Assembly (NCBI RefSeq): GCF_000657795.2
Contig: NZ_JHEP02000016.1
Location: 1 to 64,000 of the forward strand
Source: Bordetella pseudohinzii
Lineage (GTDB): Bacteria > Pseudomonadota > Gammaproteobacteria > Burkholderiales > Burkholderiaceae_B
Direction of reading: 5' to 3'
DNA length: 64,000 nucleotides
The translations under genes and the position numbers were made by a program. Of the stretch, positions 8,434 through 15,746 are shown one piece after another. Within the stretch, counting starts at the first letter, position 1; every line of letters starts with the position of its first letter. Below the pieces are notes generated by a model. It saw nothing but the letters and a program-made list of their open reading frames with translations. It was not told the origin of the DNA and searched no databases.

Positions 8434-8464
8434 AAGCCTGAGCCCGCCGGCTCAGGCTTTTTTA
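8434..8464 (+). terminator. Rho-independent terminator of ilvE
   Basis: An 11-bp stem AAGCCTGAGCC / GGCTCAGGCTT (8434-8444 and 8449-8459) with a CGCC loop runs into a T tract. It stands 42 bp after the ilvE stop and separates ilvE from the convergent HPP-CBS gene. Confidence 0.92.
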
Positions 8465-8475
8465 TTGGCCGAGAC

Positions 8476-9585
8476 TCAGGCCGCCAGCCGCTGCGGCGCT
8501 TCCTGGGCCAGGGTCATCTGGTAGAGGGCGGCGATCAGGTCCGATTGGGTGATCAGGCCCTGCAGGCGGCCGGCCGCATCGAGCACGGGCACGCAATGCA
8601 GGCCGTCGGCCATGGGGCGCGCAAGCTCGACGGCGGGCAGGTCGGGCGTGGCGAAAGCGCCTTCGGAGCGCATGCATTCGGCCAGCGCCGCGCCGCGCGC
8701 CTGGCCGGCCAGGGCGTCATGCTCGGCCAGGAGGCCCAGGTATGCGCCGCTGGCGGTGTCGACCACGGGCAGCACGCCCAGGCGGTGGCGGCGCATGAGG
8801 TTCAGCGCGTGCTCCAGGTTGTCATGGGCGTGGAGGCTGACGACGTCGCGCGACATGATGTCGGCGCAATGGACCCTGCCGTGGCGGCGCGTCGCGGCGC
8901 GGGTTTCGGCCGCCAGGACGATGGCCTGCAGATCTTCTTCGCTGATGTCCAGCAATTCGTCGCGGGCCGCCAGGGTCTGGCGCAGGTCTTCGGGGGAGAA
9001 GCCCAGGCGTTGGCTGGGAATCGGATCGCGCGTCTGGTGCGGCGTGGCGCTGTCCTGCGGGCGCCGGGGGTAGTGGCGCTTGAGCAGGCCGTTGAAGGCG
9101 ATGGCGATGCTGACCAGCACCAGGGAGTTGATGCCCACCGGCCAGAGCGCGAAGCCAAAGCCCAGCTGGCTGACGGCGGGGCCGCCCAAGACGGCGGTCA
9201 GGGCCACGGCCCCGCCCGGCGGATGCAGGCAGCGCAGCGCGAACATGGCGGCGATGGCCAGGCTGCCGGCCATGGCGGCTGCCCAGGCGGTGTCGGGGAT
9301 ATACAGGGCGCAGGCCACGCCCACCAGGGCGGACACGATGTTGCCGCCCAGGATGGACCAGGGCTGGGCCAGCGGGCTGGCCGGCGCGGCAAAGAGCAGG
9401 ACGGCCGAGGCGCCCATGGGCGGAACGAACCAGGGACTGGCCTGGCCGAGGGCGTGGCGGCCTATCCATTCGGTGCACAGCAGGCCGAGCAGCGCCCCGA
9501 TGGCGCCGTAGCATTTTTCGCGGGGGCTGGCCCCCACGGGGACGGGGGCGAAGGCGCGCAACCAGTTGGCGAAGCGGGCAGACAA
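8476..9585 (-). CDS. HPP-family membrane protein with tandem CBS domains
   Basis: A protein of about 370 residues. The N-terminal half is the four-helix HPP domain, with the motif PPMGASAVLLFA and HPPGGAVALTA that gives the family its name. The C-terminal half has two CBS motifs (CADIMSRDVVSLHAHDNLE onward, and a second ending GLITQSDLIAALY) that usually bind adenine nucleotides. Plant and cyanobacterial HPP proteins transport nitrite. I prefer the TTG at 9585, which sits after GAGGAGAAAGTC. An ATG at 9633 would add 16 residues but lacks a ribosome site. Confidence 0.82.
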   Translation of the reverse strand: MSARFANWLRAFAPVPVGASPREKCYGAIGALLGLLCTEWIGRHALGQASPWFVPPMGASAVLLFAAPASPLAQPWSILGGNIVSALVGVACALYIPDTAWAAAMAGSLAIAAMFALRCLHPPGGAVALTAVLGGPAVSQLGFGFALWPVGINSLVLVSIAIAFNGLLKRHYPRRPQDSATPHQTRDPIPSQRLGFSPEDLRQTLAARDELLDISEEDLQAIVLAAETRAATRRHGRVHCADIMSRDVVSLHAHDNLEHALNLMRRHRLGVLPVVDTASGAYLGLLAEHDALAGQARGAALAECMRSEGAFATPDLPAVELARPMADGLHCVPVLDAAGRLQGLITQSDLIAALYQMTLAQEAPQRLAA

Positions 9586-9756
9586 GACTTTCTCCTCGTG
9601 GCCGGCCGGCCACGCGGGGGAGGACTGTAGCATGTGCGCCCAACCCGAATCTGAATAAGCTTATGACGCGCCGGCCGCGAGCTGGCGGGCGGGTCCGCAT
9701 TTTGGTTCAATCGGCAGGCCGTCCGCGGGGCGGGCGGCCGCTTCCAGGAGCATGCG

Positions 9757-10338
9757 ATGACGTCCTCTCATTTCCGGCCGGTGGCGCTTGAGCACGCCAG
9801 CCGCCTCATCAATCACGGCCCCACGGTCTTGATCACCACGCGCCATGGCGCGGTGCGCAACATCATGGCGGCGGCCTGGTCCATGCCGGTGGAGTTCACG
9901 CCGCCGCGCGTGTCGGTGGTGATCGACAAGCACACCTATACGCGCGAGCTGATGCAGGCCAGCGGGCATTTCGGCCTGCTGATCCCGGGCGCGGCGCTGG
10001 CGGACCTGACCTATGCGGTGGGCAGCGTGTCCGGCCGGCAGGGCGACAAGTTCGCGCGCCATGGCATCGAGGCTTTCGAGGGGCCGGCGCTGGGCCTGCC
10101 CCTGGTCGAGGCCGGCATGGCGGCCTGGATGGAGTGCCGCTGGATCCCCGAGCCGCATACCGAGGACGCCTACGATACCTGCTTTGCCGAGGTGTTGAGC
10201 GCGGCCGCCGACAGCCGCATCTTCGCGGACGGGCACTGGCATTTCACCGAGGCCAACCGCGAGCTGCACACCTTGCACCACCTGGGCGCGGGCAATTTCG
10301 CGGTGGCCGGCACGCCCATCAAGGCGCGCGGGGGCTAG
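9757..10338 (+). CDS. Flavin reductase-like (FMN-binding split-barrel) protein
   Basis: A 193-residue protein of the flavin reductase-like domain family (FMN-binding split barrel). PTVLITTRHGAVRNIMAAAW near residues 24-43 and PPRVSVVIDKHTYTRELM form the flavin-binding core, and FGLLIPG follows. Members use NAD(P)H to reduce flavin for partner monooxygenases or act as stand-alone flavoproteins of unknown role. No monooxygenase is adjacent. The ATG at 9757 follows CAGGAGCATGCG. Confidence 0.85.
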   Translation: MTSSHFRPVALEHASRLINHGPTVLITTRHGAVRNIMAAAWSMPVEFTPPRVSVVIDKHTYTRELMQASGHFGLLIPGAALADLTYAVGSVSGRQGDKFARHGIEAFEGPALGLPLVEAGMAAWMECRWIPEPHTEDAYDTCFAEVLSAAADSRIFADGHWHFTEANRELHTLHHLGAGNFAVAGTPIKARGG

Positions 10339-10425
10339 TCAGGCGGGCGCGGCGCTCAGGTGTTCGTGGAGAATGGCCGAGCCGATGGCGATGAGGGCCA
10401 GCCCGCCCAGGCTTTCGGCGGGATC
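10339..10425 (-). pseudogene. mntP: 3' relic of mntP (manganese efflux pump)
   Basis: Read on the minus strand, 28 sense codons end in TGA at 10341-10339. They encode LGGLALIAIGSAILHEHL flanked by a few residues, which is the last transmembrane helix and tail of MntP/YebN family pumps (compare the E. coli ending in AEILGGLVLIGIG). No start codon or upstream mntP sequence exists: the frame is closed at once by the TGA of the DUF2894 gene at 10426-10428. I read this as the C-terminal scrap left after a deletion joined mntP to DUF2894. The identity rests on my recall of the family sequence. Confidence 0.6.
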
Positions 10426-11022
10426 TCAGGGCGTGGATGCGGCCCGGCCCGGACGCCGCTTTGCCGGCTTGCCCGCGCTTGCCTTGGGCGTCGGCGCGGG
10501 CGCCGTGTTCAGGCGTTCCAGCCAGGACAGGGTTTCCACATAGGCCATGAACTGATGCAGATAGTCGGGCGAGAGCGCGCGCATGTGCGACAGCGCCCGG
10601 TGCACCAGGTGGTCGGAGTTCAAGGGGCCGGCGTTCTCCGGCAATTGCTCCAGGGATTGGCGCAGCTGCTGGTCGGCGCTCAGGCGCGTCCAGATGGCGC
10701 GGAAGGCGTCCAGCAGCGGCAGCTCGGGGTAGTGCTCGCGCAGCTCGCCGGGCGGCATCGCGGCGCGTTCGGCGATATGCGCCAGCAGGTCGGGCAGCGC
10801 GCTGGCGGCCGTGGCGGGCGGCTCGGCCGCGGCCGGCGTTTCGGCCAGGCGGGCATCATAGTCTTCGATGAGGCGCGCCAGCTTGTCTTCGACCACCTGG
10901 CGCGCGCCGCCCGTGAGCTGGCCGGCGCGCCGCGCCAGGGCCTCGAGCAGGGCGAAACGCACCGGGTCGGCGCGATGGGCGCCCTGCTCGCGCCAGGCCT
11001 GCAGGCGGGCCGCGCTATCCAC
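10426..11022 (-). CDS. DUF2894 domain-containing protein
   Basis: A 198-residue, alanine- and leucine-rich, probably helical cytosolic protein ending in a Lys/Arg/Pro-rich tail. It is the fourth gene of the DUF3348-DUF802-OmpA-DUF2894 operon, and DUF2894 proteins are known from this context. I place the start at GTG 11022, which overlaps the OmpA stop by eight bases (GTGGATAG); a longer reading frame upstream is wholly inside the OmpA gene. Function is unknown. It is presumably an accessory or regulator of the membrane motor encoded just before it. Confidence 0.8.
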   Translation of the reverse strand: MDSAARLQAWREQGAHRADPVRFALLEALARRAGQLTGGARQVVEDKLARLIEDYDARLAETPAAAEPPATAASALPDLLAHIAERAAMPPGELREHYPELPLLDAFRAIWTRLSADQQLRQSLEQLPENAGPLNSDHLVHRALSHMRALSPDYLHQFMAYVETLSWLERLNTAPAPTPKASAGKPAKRRPGRAASTP

Positions 11023-11671
11023 CCGCGCTGCCTTCGGGCTGGCCGGCGCCGGTCTGGCGCGGCACCGGCGCGATTTCCACGCGGCGATTCTTGGCCCGGC
11101 CCTCGGCATCGGCATTGGAGGCCACGGGCTGCTGCGCGCCGAAGGCCGCCGCGAACAGCGTGTTGGCGGGCACGCCGGCCTCGATCAGCGCGCGCGTGAC
11201 GGTCAGCGCGCGCTGGGCGGAGAGGTCCCAGTTGTCGGCAAAGCGCCGGTTGAACTCGCTGACGGGCTGGTTGTCGGTAAAGCCGCTGACCATCAGCATC
11301 TCGTCGCGGTTGCGCAGATAGGCCGTCAGCGGCGCGGCCAGGCTCTTGAGCACGTCGCGTCCTTCAGGCTGGAGCTGGTCGGAATTCAGCGCGAACAGCA
11401 CGCTGCCGCTGATGCCGATGCGGCCGTCGACCAGGGTCACGCGGCCGGCGGCCAGCGGGCCGGCCAGGGCCTGCTCCAGCGTCTCGCGCCGCTGCGTCTC
11501 GGCCTGGCGCTCCTTGACCTCTTCGTCCAGCTTGACCGAAAGCTGCAATTGCAGGCCGATGATGCCCACCAGGATGAGCACGAAGGCGCCCAGCAGCACC
11601 GACATCAGGTCGCCAAAAACCGCCCAGGCGGGGGCCGGGGTGTCCGGGCCGGCGTCGAGCTCGTCTCTCAT
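11015..11671 (-). CDS. OmpA/MotB-like peptidoglycan-binding stator subunit (ZorB-like)
   Basis: A 218-residue protein with a short cytosolic N-terminus and one transmembrane helix (about 16-44) preceded by FGDLMSVLL; Asp21 sits where MotB and ZorB carry the proton-binding aspartate. A coiled stretch (45-75) and a C-terminal OmpA domain follow, with SGFTDNQPV, NWDLSAQRALTV and NRRVEI, the peptidoglycan-binding residues. It overlaps the MotA-like gene by four bases (ATGA at 11668-11671). Together they should form an ion-driven inner-membrane stator anchored to the cell wall. Defence, motility or another role is not shown. Confidence 0.88.
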   Translation of the reverse strand: MRDELDAGPDTPAPAWAVFGDLMSVLLGAFVLILVGIIGLQLQLSVKLDEEVKERQAETQRRETLEQALAGPLAAGRVTLVDGRIGISGSVLFALNSDQLQPEGRDVLKSLAAPLTAYLRNRDEMLMVSGFTDNQPVSEFNRRFADNWDLSAQRALTVTRALIEAGVPANTLFAAAFGAQQPVASNADAEGRAKNRRVEIAPVPRQTGAGQPEGSAGG

Positions 11672-14493
11672 GCGGCCTCGGCGCCGTCGCGGTTGAGCTG
11701 CCGCAGTTCATGCATGATCTGCTTTTGCGACAGCAGGGAAAGATCGACGACCTCGCGGGCCTGGGCCACGTAATAGGCCAGCTGCTCATCGCTGCGGGCC
11801 AGCGACTTGGCCAGCGCCGATTCGATGCGCTCCAGCTGGGCGACCAGCTTGACGTTGGTTTCGTCGAACAGGCGCACGGCCGCGCCCAGGGCTTCGCCCA
11901 GGCTTGCGACCTCGACCGCGCTGCCGGTGACCTGGTCGGCCACGGCGCCCAGCTTGCCGGTCTCGCCTTCGACGTGTTCAGTGAAACGCCGGCCCACGCG
12001 CTCGAGCAGTTCGGACGAGGAGGCCACCAGCGCATCCACCGCGCCGCGCTGTTCGTGGCTGGCGTGGTTGATGGCCTTGAGCAGTGTATCCACGGTGTCC
12101 AGGAGATGGCCGCGCTCCTGCAGCATGGCGTTGTCGCGCGCCATGCTGTCGGAGAGCTGCTGGCGCAATTCGGCCAGCATGCCGGCGGCGGCCTTGGGCG
12201 CTTGCGAGGCGGCTTCCAGCAGGCGCTCGATCTCGGCGATCATGCGCTCGGACTGCGCCGCGGCCTGGGTCGTGAGGCCGCCGACGGCGGCCGAGAAGTT
12301 GTCGCAGATCTCCTGCTGACGCGCCAGGGTGCGGTTGCCGGTGTCTTCCCATTCGGCGCGTAGCGCCGCGGCCACGCCGGCCAGCGATTCGGTCCAGGCG
12401 GCCAGGCGCGCCTCGTCGCGCGCCGCCAGTTCGCCGTGCAGGCGGCCATGGGCCTGATCGACCGTGGCCAGCAGCGAGGCCGAGTGGCCTTCGAAGCGTT
12501 CGGCCGCCGCATCCAGGGCGGCGCGGTGGGCGTCGGCCAGCGCGCCGCTGGCCGCATCGTGGCGCGCCAGGGCTTCGTGCCAGGCCTGGGCCAGTTGCTC
12601 GGTGGTCTGGTCCATGCGGGCGGCGACCTGGTCGACCAGACCGGCCGAACGGGTCTCGAACGCCGTCGCGAAGCCATCCAGCGTCTCGCGCAGCCGCGCG
12701 GCCAGCTGGGCCTGGCCCTGCGCCTGGTCGGCCAGGGCGGCCTGCCAGCCCCGCAGGGCGCCGGCCGTGCCTTCGGAGACGGCCAGGGCCGCGCCGTCCA
12801 GGCGGGCGGCGATGTTGTCGACGAGGCTGCCGGAGCGCGCCTCGAAGGTGGCGCAGAAGTGTTCCAGCGCGGCGCGCAGCCCCTGGGCCGCGTCCTGCTG
12901 GCCGCGCTGCTGCTCGCCCAGCGCCGCCTGCCAGGCGCCCAGGGCGGACTGCACATTGCCGGCGATGGCGCCGGCCGTGCCGTCCAGGCGCAGGCCCACG
13001 CTGTCGACCAGGGCCGTGGCGCGGCTGTCGAAGCCCGTGCTGAATTGCTCCAGGGCCTGGCGCAGGTCCCCGGTCAGGGCGGCCTGGGCCGTCTGCTGTT
13101 CGGCCAGCGCGGCCTTCCAGATGTCGGCCACGCCGGCCGTGGTGGCCGCGACGCTGTCGGTGGTGCTGGTCAGGCGAGCGGCCACGTCGTCCAGCAGGCG
13201 GGCCGAGCGGGTTTCGAAGGTGGCGGCAAAGCGGCCCAGCGCGGCGTCGAGCGCTTCGGCCTGGGCGGCCTGTCCCTGGCGCTGCCGGTCCAGCGCCTCG
13301 CTCCAGGCCTGGGCGGTGGCCTGCGAGCTGGCGGCCAGGGCCGAGGTGGTGTGCTCCAGGCGGGACGAGACATCGGTCAGCAGGGCCGAGGCGCGCTGCT
13401 CGAAGCCGGCGGCGAAGTGTTCCAGCGCTCCGCGCAGGTCCTGGTTGAGCGCCTGGTTGGCCGTGGCCTGGCCGGCCAGGGCCTGGGTCCAGTGGCCGGC
13501 CAGGGCCGCGCTGGTGTGTTCCAGGCGCTCGGACAGGCGGTCCATCTGCTGCTGCAGGGCCTGGGTGACGGTGTCGCGCCAGGCGGTGGTCTCGCGCGCC
13601 AGCGTCTGCATGGCGCTCTGCACGGCGGGCTGGATGGCCGCGCCGGCGGCCTGGGCGCTTTCGGCCACGCTGTGCGTGAGCGCGGTTTCCACCGAATCGG
13701 CCAGCCGGCCGTAGACGGCCTCGGTCTTGCCGTGGAAGGCTTCCTGGCCGGCCAGCAGGCGCTGGTTCAGGGCCTGGCTCTGGCTTTCCATCGCGGCCAT
13801 CATGGCCGCCAGTCGGTCGGCCAGCAGCGGCAGGGCCTCGGCCTGGCCGCGCAGCAGCTTGAAGCTTTCTTCGCGCTGGTGGGCCAGCGAATAGCCGCGC
13901 AGCGTCGTGGCGGCCTTGGTGTCGAGGTATTCGCCGGCCTGCAGGCGGGCGCGGCGGCACAGGGCCGACAGCAGGCCCAGCATGGCCGAGGCCGCGACCC
14001 CGGCCACCGAGGTGCCGAAGGCAAAGCCCAGGCCCTTGACCGGCGCGGCCAGCGAGGCGCGCATGGCGGTCAGGTCGGTGGCGCTTTCGAGGGCCAGGCC
14101 CGTGCCGCGCAGCGTCGCCACCATGCCCAGGAAGGTCCCCAACATGCCCAAGAGCACCAGCAGGCCCACCAGATAGGGGGTGAGGGCGGGGCCGGGCAGG
14201 CCGGCGCGTTCGCCCTCGATGCGCAGCCTGGCCGCATTGCGCAGGCTGGGATGCAGGCCGTCCAGCCAGCTGCCCAGCTGCGCCGGCGCCTCGGCCAGGC
14301 CCTCCAGGGCGCGCGTCAGGCCGCGCGTGGCCTGCTGGTAGCGCAGCAGTTCCAGGGCGCCGGCCAGGTAGCAGACCCCGATCAGGGCGGTGATGGACAG
14401 GGCCAGCGGATTGCTGCCGATGTAGCCGGCGCCTATCCAGCCGATGGCGGCCAAGCCCGCGAGGAAGACGATGAGGGGGAGGATGCGAGTCAT
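11668..14493 (-). CDS. DUF802 protein: MotA/ExbB-like membrane domain with long repeat tail (ZorA-like)
   Basis: A 941-residue protein. Two hydrophobic helices (about 4-22 and 30-50) and a MotA/TolQ-type pair follow: GMLGTFLGMVATLRG (115-129) and KGLGFAFGTSVAGVAAS (about 150-166). The rest is a very long, alanine/glutamine-rich, predicted helical tail. From residue 357 there are five copies of a unit exactly 62 residues long, each starting LEHFAATFE-like and containing R(S/A)..LLDDVAARLD and W..AL..Q. As I recall, DUF802 is itself described as a repeated region. The ATG at 14493 was chosen because the membrane helix starts at once; an upstream ATG at 14556 lies within the preceding gene. The architecture is that of ZorA. 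Confidence 0.88.
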   Translation of the reverse strand: MTRILPLIVFLAGLAAIGWIGAGYIGSNPLALSITALIGVCYLAGALELLRYQQATRGLTRALEGLAEAPAQLGSWLDGLHPSLRNAARLRIEGERAGLPGPALTPYLVGLLVLLGMLGTFLGMVATLRGTGLALESATDLTAMRASLAAPVKGLGFAFGTSVAGVAASAMLGLLSALCRRARLQAGEYLDTKAATTLRGYSLAHQREESFKLLRGQAEALPLLADRLAAMMAAMESQSQALNQRLLAGQEAFHGKTEAVYGRLADSVETALTHSVAESAQAAGAAIQPAVQSAMQTLARETTAWRDTVTQALQQQMDRLSERLEHTSAALAGHWTQALAGQATANQALNQDLRGALEHFAAGFEQRASALLTDVSSRLEHTTSALAASSQATAQAWSEALDRQRQGQAAQAEALDAALGRFAATFETRSARLLDDVAARLTSTTDSVAATTAGVADIWKAALAEQQTAQAALTGDLRQALEQFSTGFDSRATALVDSVGLRLDGTAGAIAGNVQSALGAWQAALGEQQRGQQDAAQGLRAALEHFCATFEARSGSLVDNIAARLDGAALAVSEGTAGALRGWQAALADQAQGQAQLAARLRETLDGFATAFETRSAGLVDQVAARMDQTTEQLAQAWHEALARHDAASGALADAHRAALDAAAERFEGHSASLLATVDQAHGRLHGELAARDEARLAAWTESLAGVAAALRAEWEDTGNRTLARQQEICDNFSAAVGGLTTQAAAQSERMIAEIERLLEAASQAPKAAAGMLAELRQQLSDSMARDNAMLQERGHLLDTVDTLLKAINHASHEQRGAVDALVASSSELLERVGRRFTEHVEGETGKLGAVADQVTGSAVEVASLGEALGAAVRLFDETNVKLVAQLERIESALAKSLARSDEQLAYYVAQAREVVDLSLLSQKQIMHELRQLNRDGAEAA
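12496..13425 (-). repeat. Five 186-bp in-frame repeats in the DUF802 gene
   Basis: Units begin at 13425, 13239, 13053, 12867 and 12681 (minus strand), each 186 bp or 62 codons with no length variation. DNA identity is only moderate, so the periodicity is kept at protein level: a LE.F...FE.R start, LLDDVAARLD in the middle and WQAAL.EQ..GQ before the end. A diverged half-unit precedes the first copy. Constant spacing suggests a rigid helical rod. Confidence 0.85.
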
Positions 14494-14503
14494 GAGGGCC
14501 TGA

Positions 14504-15199
14504 TTAGCGGGCGCGAAGGGCCGCAAGCAGCCCCTCGACCGGTTGTAGTCGAACATCCAGTTCGGCGAGCAATACGCTCTGCATGTCCTTGCGGAAACGC
14601 TCTAGCCAGCCGCCCCGGCGGGCGTCGGGCTGTTCCGCCGGCGCGGCCGCTTCGGCCTCGCGCAGGCGGTTGAAATGCTTTTCGAGCAGCCCCGGCACGG
14701 CCGCCAGCAGGCTGCGCTCTCGCGGCAGCAGGCCGCGCTCCATGATGGCGTCCATCACGGCCAGCTGCGTGAGCGCCGGCGTGCTGGCCGCCAGCGTGGC
14801 GCGCAAGCGCGTGCGCAGGTTGCCGATGCGCGTCTCCATGGTCTGCTGCAGGGCCAGGTAAAGCTGCCGGTAGGTCTTGTAGTCGTCTTCGGCGGGCGCG
14901 TCCTTGGCCTGGAACGGCGAGGGGCCGCGCTGCTTGATGTCGCGGGCGATGGCGTTGGACAGGCCGGCGCGCAGCAGGATGAGGTCGCGCTCCTGGACGC
15001 GGTCCAGGCGGGCCTCGCCGGGCACGGGCTTGCTGTTGAGCGCCGCGGCCAAGGCGAGGCCGTCGGTCCAGCCCAGCCATTGGCTGAGATGGTCCGACAG
15101 GAGTTGGCCGGATTCGGGAACATCGGCGTCGGTCAATCGGGTCAGCAGACGGATGAAAGCCGGTCCGCCGACGCCGGGGCGCCGGGACGATTGCACCAT
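14504..15199 (-). CDS. DUF3348 domain-containing protein
   Basis: A 231-residue, probably cytosolic, helix-rich protein and the first gene of the four-gene motor operon (10 bp before the MotA-like gene). A conserved start FIRLLTRLTDADVPES leads into LSDHLSQWLGWTDGLALA. A central basic region contains LRTRLRATLAASTPALTQLA. DUF3348 is known almost only from Betaproteobacteria and always, as far as I recall, beside DUF802. Function is unknown. It has no membrane segment or nuclease motif that would match the ZorC-E effectors of Zorya. Confidence 0.85.
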   Translation of the reverse strand: MVQSSRRPGVGGPAFIRLLTRLTDADVPESGQLLSDHLSQWLGWTDGLALAAALNSKPVPGEARLDRVQERDLILLRAGLSNAIARDIKQRGPSPFQAKDAPAEDDYKTYRQLYLALQQTMETRIGNLRTRLRATLAASTPALTQLAVMDAIMERGLLPRERSLLAAVPGLLEKHFNRLREAEAAAPAEQPDARRGGWLERFRKDMQSVLLAELDVRLQPVEGLLAALRAR

Positions 15200-15299
15200 G
15201 CAGCAGAACCAAAAAGCCAGGAGTTTACACGCGCCCGGGCGCCGTGCCCGGCCGCGCGCGCGCGATCGAGCCGATAGGTCCGAGCCTGTAGCAATATTT

Positions 15300-15327
15300 C
15301 ACAAAAGCCGGGAGGGCGCCGGCTTCA
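15300..15327 (-). terminator. Terminator of the DUF1090 gene
   Basis: On the minus strand, AAGCCGG (15325-15319) and CCGGCTT (15311-15305) form a stem with a 7-base loop followed by TTGT. The stem begins at the gene's stop codon. It separates DUF1090 from the motor operon downstream. Confidence 0.65.
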
Positions 15328-15708
15328 GCGATAGACCTCGGCCCGCGCCTGCTGTAATTCGTGCCTGGCCTCGTCCAGCTTGCGCTGCGCCTTGGCGATG
15401 TCCTTGACCTTGCCTTCGGCTTTTTCTTCGGCCAGTTCGGCCTCGCGCTCCTTGACCTTGGCCTCGGCGGCGCGGACCTTGTCCTCGCGTTCGCGCTGCA
15501 GCTGGGCGTCATTGCAGTCCTGCGAGGCCGACAGGGCGCGCTCCAGGCCGCGCAGCCGCTGGGTATTGCCGGTTTCACGCGCGTAGGCGATCTCGCGCTC
15601 GATGGCCTGCTTCTTGGCCGCGCAGCCGCGCGGCACCTCCTGGGCCTGGGCGGCCGCGCTGCCCAGGCAGAGCGCCAGGGCCAGGGGGGCGTGCTTGATG
15701 AATGACAT
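15325..15708 (-). CDS. DUF1090 (YqjC-like) periplasmic protein
   Basis: A 127-residue protein with a clear signal peptide (hydrophobic ALALCLGSAAAQAQ, cleavage near residue 25). The mature part is highly charged and coiled-coil forming, with two cysteines (RGCAAKK and SQDCNDAQ) that likely form a disulfide. This matches E. coli YqjC and the DUF1090 family, whose function is unknown. The ATG at 15708 follows GAGGAAGCCGGC; an earlier in-frame ATG at 15735 would spoil the signal peptide. Confidence 0.88.
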   Translation of the reverse strand: MSFIKHAPLALALCLGSAAAQAQEVPRGCAAKKQAIEREIAYARETGNTQRLRGLERALSASQDCNDAQLQREREDKVRAAEAKVKEREAELAEEKAEGKVKDIAKAQRKLDEARHELQQARAEVYR

Positions 15709-15746
15709 GCCGGCTTCCTCCGCGTCAAAAGCCAAGCATACCGGTC

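Noticed and set aside
12436-14673. A 745-codon open frame on the plus strand opposite the DUF802 gene
   Set aside because: It is the GC-rich antisense shadow of the repeat-bearing gene: Gly/Gln/Ala-rich with no domain, while the minus-strand frame has transmembrane helices, repeats and operon overlaps.
10426-15199. A complete Zorya phage-defence system
   Set aside because: Only ZorA- and ZorB-like genes are present. DUF3348 and DUF2894 show no helicase, nuclease or ZorC features, so only likeness of the motor is claimed.
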